From Actinomycetota bacterium (GTDB lineage Bacteria > Actinomycetota > Acidimicrobiia > Acidimicrobiales > Ilumatobacteraceae): a stretch of 27,413 nt of DNA. The notes beneath the pieces are model-generated. The model worked only from the letters and a program-made list of their open reading frames with translations. It had not been told where the DNA came from and searched no databases. The stretch lies in NCBI GenBank assembly GCA_010024485.1, contig RGGX01000003.1:1-27413 (forward strand). The letters are read 5' to 3'. Below, piece by piece: positions 24,183 to 27,413 of the stretch. Position 1 is the first letter of the stretch. Each line of letters begins with the position of its first letter. The translations under genes were made by a program, and so were the position numbers.

Positions 24183-25423
24183 TGCCTTTCCCCACCGATA
24201 CCGATCCCGACCTCGAGCTCGAGGCCCTTATCGCCGAGGAGCAACGACGTCAGGTCACCGGTCTGCAGCTCATCGCGAGCGAGAACTTCACCTCGCCCGC
24301 GGTCATGCGCGCCGTCGGCTCAGTGCTGACCAACAAGTACTCCGAGGGGTATCCCGGCAAGCGCTACTACGGGGGCAACGAGGTCATCGACTCGATCGAG
24401 GCGCTCGCGATCGAGCGGGTCAAGGAGCTCTTCGGCGCCGACCACGCCAATGTGCAGCCCCATTCGGGAGCCAACGCGAACATGTGCGTGTACCAGGCCC
24501 TGCTCTCGCCGGGTGACACGGTGCTCGGTCTCGGTCTCGACCACGGTGGTCACCTGACCCACGGGTCTCCGGTGAACGCGAGCGGGATCTTCTACCGCTT
24601 CGTGAACTACGGGGTCGGTGACGAGGAGCGCATCGACATGGATCAGGTGCGCGACCTCGCTCTCGAGCACCGGCCGCGCATGATCGTGGCGGGCACCACC
24701 AGTTATCCGAGGCGTATCGATCCGGAGCCGTTCAAGGCGATCGCCGATGAGGTCGGTGCCCTACTCCTGTTCGACATCGCCCACCTGGCCGGGCTCGTCG
24801 CCGGCGGCGCGCATCCGAACCCGGTGCCCTACGCCGATGTCGTGACCTTCACCACCCACAAGACACTGCGCGGTCCCCGCGGCGGGTGCATCCTGTCCAA
24901 GGCGGAGCACGCCGCCGCGGTCGACAAGGCGGTGTTCCCGGGCTGGCAGGGCGGTCCGCTCGAGCACGTCATCGCCGGCAAGGCGGTCGCGTTCCGCGAG
25001 GCGATGAGCGACCACTTCCGTGACTACGCCCACCGGATCGTGGCCAACGCCTCAGCCCTGGCTGCCGCGCTCGCCGAGAACGGGTTCCGCATGGTCTCCG
25101 GGGGTACCGACACCCACATGATCGTCGTCGACCTCCGAACCTTCGACGCCGATCTGACCGGCAAGGAGGCCCAGGCGGTACTCGACTCAGCGGGGATCAC
25201 GCTCAACAAGAACACCGTGCCCGACGATCCGCGGAGCCCGTTCGTGACCAGCGGTGTCCGAATCGGCACCCCGTCGGTCACGACCCAGGGGATGACCCCG
25301 GCGGAGATGCCGGAGATCGCCTCGCTGATCACCCGAGCCCTGCGCGACCGGGGTTCCGCCGATGCGATCTCGGCGGTGCGCTCCGAGGTCGCCGACCTCT
25401 GCGGCCGTTTCGCGGCCTACTGA
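24182..25423 (+). CDS. glyA: serine hydroxymethyltransferase
   Basis: A 413-residue PLP enzyme converting serine and tetrahydrofolate to glycine and 5,10-methylene-THF. Seen: LIASENFTSPAVM, NKYSEGYPGKRYYGG, the cofactor loop VQPHSGANAN (91-100), DHGGHLTHG, DIAHLAGLVAGG and the Schiff-base Lys227 in TFTTHKTLRGPRGG; the C-terminal domain contains GVRIGTPSVTTQGM. All invariant residues expected of the family are visible. The segment SYPRRID replaces the more usual AYPR-IDF. ATG 24182 overlaps the rpiB TGA. Length and frame are intact. Confidence 0.97.
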   Translation: MPFPTDTDPDLELEALIAEEQRRQVTGLQLIASENFTSPAVMRAVGSVLTNKYSEGYPGKRYYGGNEVIDSIEALAIERVKELFGADHANVQPHSGANANMCVYQALLSPGDTVLGLGLDHGGHLTHGSPVNASGIFYRFVNYGVGDEERIDMDQVRDLALEHRPRMIVAGTTSYPRRIDPEPFKAIADEVGALLLFDIAHLAGLVAGGAHPNPVPYADVVTFTTHKTLRGPRGGCILSKAEHAAAVDKAVFPGWQGGPLEHVIAGKAVAFREAMSDHFRDYAHRIVANASALAAALAENGFRMVSGGTDTHMIVVDLRTFDADLTGKEAQAVLDSAGITLNKNTVPDDPRSPFVTSGVRIGTPSVTTQGMTPAEMPEIASLITRALRDRGSADAISAVRSEVADLCGRFAAY

Positions 25424-25447
25424 CGCGCCGATCGAGAGGACACCCGG

Positions 25448-26620
25448 GTGCAGCCATCCCTCGCCGCTCACATCGTGATCGGTCTCGTGGCGGCCGGGGT
25501 GACCTTCGTGGTGACCCCCGTCGTGGCGGCGGTGTCGGTGGCCCGTGGTTGGGTGGCCCCACCGAACGAGCGGAGCGTGCACACGGTGCCGATCCCGCAC
25601 GCCGGCGGTCTCGCGATGCTCATCGGTCTGGTGGTGGCCCTCGGGGTGGCGGCGATGACCGACTCCTTCCGAGAGGTGTTCACCGACAGTCGCGAACCGA
25701 TCGGGGTCCTGGTCGCGGCGATCGTCGTCTACGCGACCGGTTTCCTCGACGACTCCCGTGACCTGCCGCCACCGGCGAAGGTGACCGGGATCGTGATCGC
25801 CGCCCTCGTCCTCGTGTGGTTCGGGGCCACGATGTTCTACTTCCGTGTCCCCTTCCTCGACGTGTTCCTGCTGTCGGGCGACTGGCAGCCGGTGATCACG
25901 GTGTTGTGGCTGCTCGGCATGACCCAGGCCATCAACCTGATCGACGGCCTCGACGGCCTCGCTGCGGGCATCGTGGCCATCGCCGCCGCCGCGTTCTTCC
26001 TCTACGCCTTCCGCCTCGGCGACCTCGAGTTGCTCTCGCGGCCCAATCTCGGGCCCCTGCTCGCTGTGGTCACCGCCGGTGTCGCCGTCGGGTTCCTGCC
26101 GTTCAACTTCAACCCTGCGCGCATCTTCATGGGCGATGGGGGAGCGTTCCTGCTGGGTCTGCTGCTCGCGGTGTCGACGTCCATGGTGGGTGGTCGAGCG
26201 GACCCGGGCACCCAGGACTTCGTCGGCCAGACGTTCTTCTTCCTCGCCCCGCTGGTCATCCCGCTGCTCATCCTCGGGGTTCCCATCCTCGACACGCTCT
26301 TCGCGATCGTCCGCCGGGCGTCGAAGCGGCAGGCGATCGATGTCGCTGACAAGGGGCACCTGCACCACCGTCTGATGAACCTCGGTCACGGTCATCGACG
26401 CAGCGTGCTGATCCTGTGGACCTGGACGCTGCTGCTCTCGGCGTTCGTGCTCTATCCCGTGCTGTCGTCGAAGAACCCGACGTACCTGCCGTTCGGTATC
26501 GGCGCCCTCGGCATCGTGTTGTTCACGGTGCTGCACCCGAGTGTCCGACGACGCCGGGCGGACGAGATCGAGGAGGCGCTGTCCCGGCCGGCCTCCGAGC
26601 AGGTGCGTCAGGACGCCTGA
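25448..26620 (+). CDS. MraY/WecA-family undecaprenyl-phosphate sugar-1-phosphate transferase
   Basis: A 390-residue integral membrane enzyme with about 10-11 hydrophobic segments. Seen: RSVHTVPIPHAGGLAML (the family's P-H-GG motif), the DD motif in GFLDDSRDLPPPAKV, NLIDGLDGLAAG with the catalytic Asp, NFNPARIFMGDGGA and the cytoplasmic His-rich DKGHLHHRLMNLGH. These place it with WecA/TagO/WbpL, transferring a HexNAc-1-phosphate (most likely GlcNAc) from UDP-sugar to undecaprenyl phosphate to start a cell-wall polymer; MraY proper is less likely without an mra cluster. An AGAGGA Shine-Dalgarno precedes GTG 25448. It sits 24 bp after glyA and just before the atp genes, a familiar actinobacterial order. 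Confidence 0.92.
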   Translation: MQPSLAAHIVIGLVAAGVTFVVTPVVAAVSVARGWVAPPNERSVHTVPIPHAGGLAMLIGLVVALGVAAMTDSFREVFTDSREPIGVLVAAIVVYATGFLDDSRDLPPPAKVTGIVIAALVLVWFGATMFYFRVPFLDVFLLSGDWQPVITVLWLLGMTQAINLIDGLDGLAAGIVAIAAAAFFLYAFRLGDLELLSRPNLGPLLAVVTAGVAVGFLPFNFNPARIFMGDGGAFLLGLLLAVSTSMVGGRADPGTQDFVGQTFFFLAPLVIPLLILGVPILDTLFAIVRRASKRQAIDVADKGHLHHRLMNLGHGHRRSVLILWTWTLLLSAFVLYPVLSSKNPTYLPFGIGALGIVLFTVLHPSVRRRRADEIEEALSRPASEQVRQDA

Positions 26621-26641
26621 GGTATCAGTTGCCCAGAAGGG

Positions 26642-26670
26642 TTGCGCCCGCGCACCCCACCGTCTAGTTT
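26642..26670 (+). promoter_or_regulatory. promoter of the atp operon
   Basis: TTGCGC (26642-26647), a 17-bp spacer and TAGTTT (26665-26670) lie about 70 bp before ATG 26741, in the 120-bp gap after the transferase gene. A 5' leader of about 60 nt would follow. The arms GCCCGCGCAC (26646-26655) and GTGCGGGC (26671-26678) form an imperfect dyad around the -10. Confidence 0.6.
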
Positions 26671-26740
26671 GTGCGGGCGTTCACAAGCCGATCATCCCTG
26701 TCGGCTCCCCCCTTTCGAACAACGGAGTTCGCTTCCACCG

Positions 26741-27019
26741 ATGAAGATGCTGTTCACGAGTGCCCGGGCGTCGCGCGCCAGCGGCTCCGACGACAACCTC
26801 GGGCGCGGTATGGACACCGCTCTCACGGTGCTCGCCTTCCTCGGTATCGGACTCCTCATCGACATCTGGCTCGGAACGCGACCGATCTTCACGATCGGCC
26901 TCGTGGTCTTCGCCGCCGTCGGCAGTTTCGTCCGGATGAAGTTGGTCTACGACGCCACGATGGAGCGTCTCGAGGGAGAGCGTCGCGACGGCGCTCGACC
27001 GTCTGGGAGGGCCGCGTGA
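26741..27019 (+). CDS. AtpZ/AtpI-like small membrane protein of the ATP synthase operon
   Basis: 92 residues with two hydrophobic helices: about 28-48 (ALTVLAFLGIGLLIDIWLG) and about 52-70 (IFTIGLVVFAAVGSFVRMK). DNLGRGMDTALTVLAFLGIG followed by a short loop and a second helix is the AtpZ/AtpI-like (F1Fo ATPase accessory, DUF-type) pattern. AtpZ/AtpI proteins assist c-ring assembly and may form a Mg2+/Ca2+ pathway. ATG 26741 was chosen over longer readings because upstream codons lie in the leader. The stop overlaps the next gene (GTGA). First gene of the operon. Confidence 0.82.
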   Translation: MKMLFTSARASRASGSDDNLGRGMDTALTVLAFLGIGLLIDIWLGTRPIFTIGLVVFAAVGSFVRMKLVYDATMERLEGERRDGARPSGRAA

Positions 27020-27413
27020 GCCCATCGGGCGTACCCGACGCCGCCGTCATGAGCGAACCGGTGGCCGGTGAGGCCGTCGAGGTCCGCATCAGCCTCGACA
27101 TCGTCAAGCGTGGGCTCTGGGTCGCGCCCGTCCTCGTGATCCTCGCCGGCATGATCTGGGACGTCGAGGGTTCGCTCTCTGCGGCCTTCGCCATCGGACT
27201 GGTGCTCGTCAACTACCTGCTGGCCGCCGGCCTCATCGCCGGGGCGTCCAAGGTGTCGCTCGGTCTCGTGATGGGCGCCACCCTCTTCGGCTATCTGATC
27301 CGTCTCGGACTGATCATGGTGGCCGTCCTGCTCGTCCGCGACGCGTCCTGGATTTCACTTCCGGCACTCGGAGCGACCATCATCGTGACGCACCTCGGTC
27401 TCCTCGTGTGGGA
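27016..27413 (+). CDS. atpI: ATP synthase subunit I-like membrane protein (3' end outside window)
   Basis: At least 132 residues, cut by the right edge. After a hydrophilic N-terminus come hydrophobic segments WVAPVLVILAGMIW, AAFAIGLVLVNYLLAAGLIAG and GYLIRLGLIMVAVLLV, with a fourth starting at the edge. NYLLAA and the four-helix pattern fit the ATP-synt_I family, encoded between AtpZ-like and atpB genes. GTG 27016 overlaps the AtpZ-like stop. atpB, atpE and the rest should follow immediately outside the window. Confidence 0.8.
   Translation, partial: MSPSGVPDAAVMSEPVAGEAVEVRISLDIVKRGLWVAPVLVILAGMIWDVEGSLSAAFAIGLVLVNYLLAAGLIAGASKVSLGLVMGATLFGYLIRLGLIMVAVLLVRDASWISLPALGATIIVTHLGLLVW

Noticed and set aside
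25187..26536. 449-residue minus-strand open frame rich in His, Asp and Glu
   Set aside because: It is the mirror of glyA and of the WecA-family gene in a GC-rich genome; its low-complexity HRR/DDE composition is typical of shadows.

Overview
The window is high-GC (visibly well above 60%), densely packed DNA from what looks like an actinobacterium, most likely an Acidimicrobiia-type marine lineage. The evidence is GTG/ATG starts, many 4-nt stop/start overlaps, a TIGR03084-type (maleylpyruvate-isomerase-like) protein, paired DUF202 proteins, and the order rpiB-glyA-WecA/MraY-family transferase-AtpZ-AtpI that leads into an ATP synthase operon. The taxonomic placement is inference. No tRNA, rRNA, insertion sequence, phage gene or CRISPR array was seen. 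No gap between genes exceeds about 155 bases.

Layout. 1-1433 (minus): a Rieske oxygenase alpha subunit running off the left edge, behind a small HRI1/lipocalin-like protein. 1587-3699 (plus): a broken 2-oxoglutarate/Fe(II) oxygenase, trmB and a TetR-type regulator, all overlapping. 3710-6936 (minus): a TIGR03084 protein, an acyl-CoA dehydrogenase and a nitronate-monooxygenase-family flavoprotein. 7011-16453 (plus): a long, tightly overlapping run with acyl-CoA carboxylase beta and alpha subunits (both broken), an AtuA/DUF1446 protein, a class III CoA-transferase, a HisC-like aminotransferase, two DUF202 membrane proteins and a KAS III (FabH-like) enzyme. 16479-23659 (minus): a thiolase-like protein, a broken nucleoside hydrolase, a DPP-IV-like peptidase, a TerB-like protein, sucrose phosphorylase and a TauE/SafE permease. 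23736-27413 (plus): rpiB, glyA, the WecA-family transferase and the start of the atp operon.

Two patterns stand out. First, four otherwise well-conserved genes (2OG oxygenase, carboxyltransferase, biotin carboxylase, nucleoside hydrolase) each lack an internal block of about 16 to 70 codons and change frame exactly at the join, while both flanks remain perfectly family-like. This is either recent multi-gene decay or, more probably, repeated assembly/sequencing drop-out; the reads would decide. Second, many transcription units start without a visible Shine-Dalgarno and carry a TANNNT or TGN-CAAGAT box 6-8 nt upstream of the start codon, the signature of leaderless mRNAs.

Functionally the window is dominated by acyl-CoA chemistry. 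The 7011-16453 operon suggests catabolism of a branched or isoprenoid-type acyl-CoA via carboxylation and an AtuA-type protein, under a strong TTGACA/TAACCT promoter with two GGTACC boxes. A sucrose phosphorylase with its full catalytic set, translationally coupled to a TauE/SafE permease, adds sugar metabolism. Three tandem palindromic 33-bp repeats separate the peptidase gene from the TerB-like gene.
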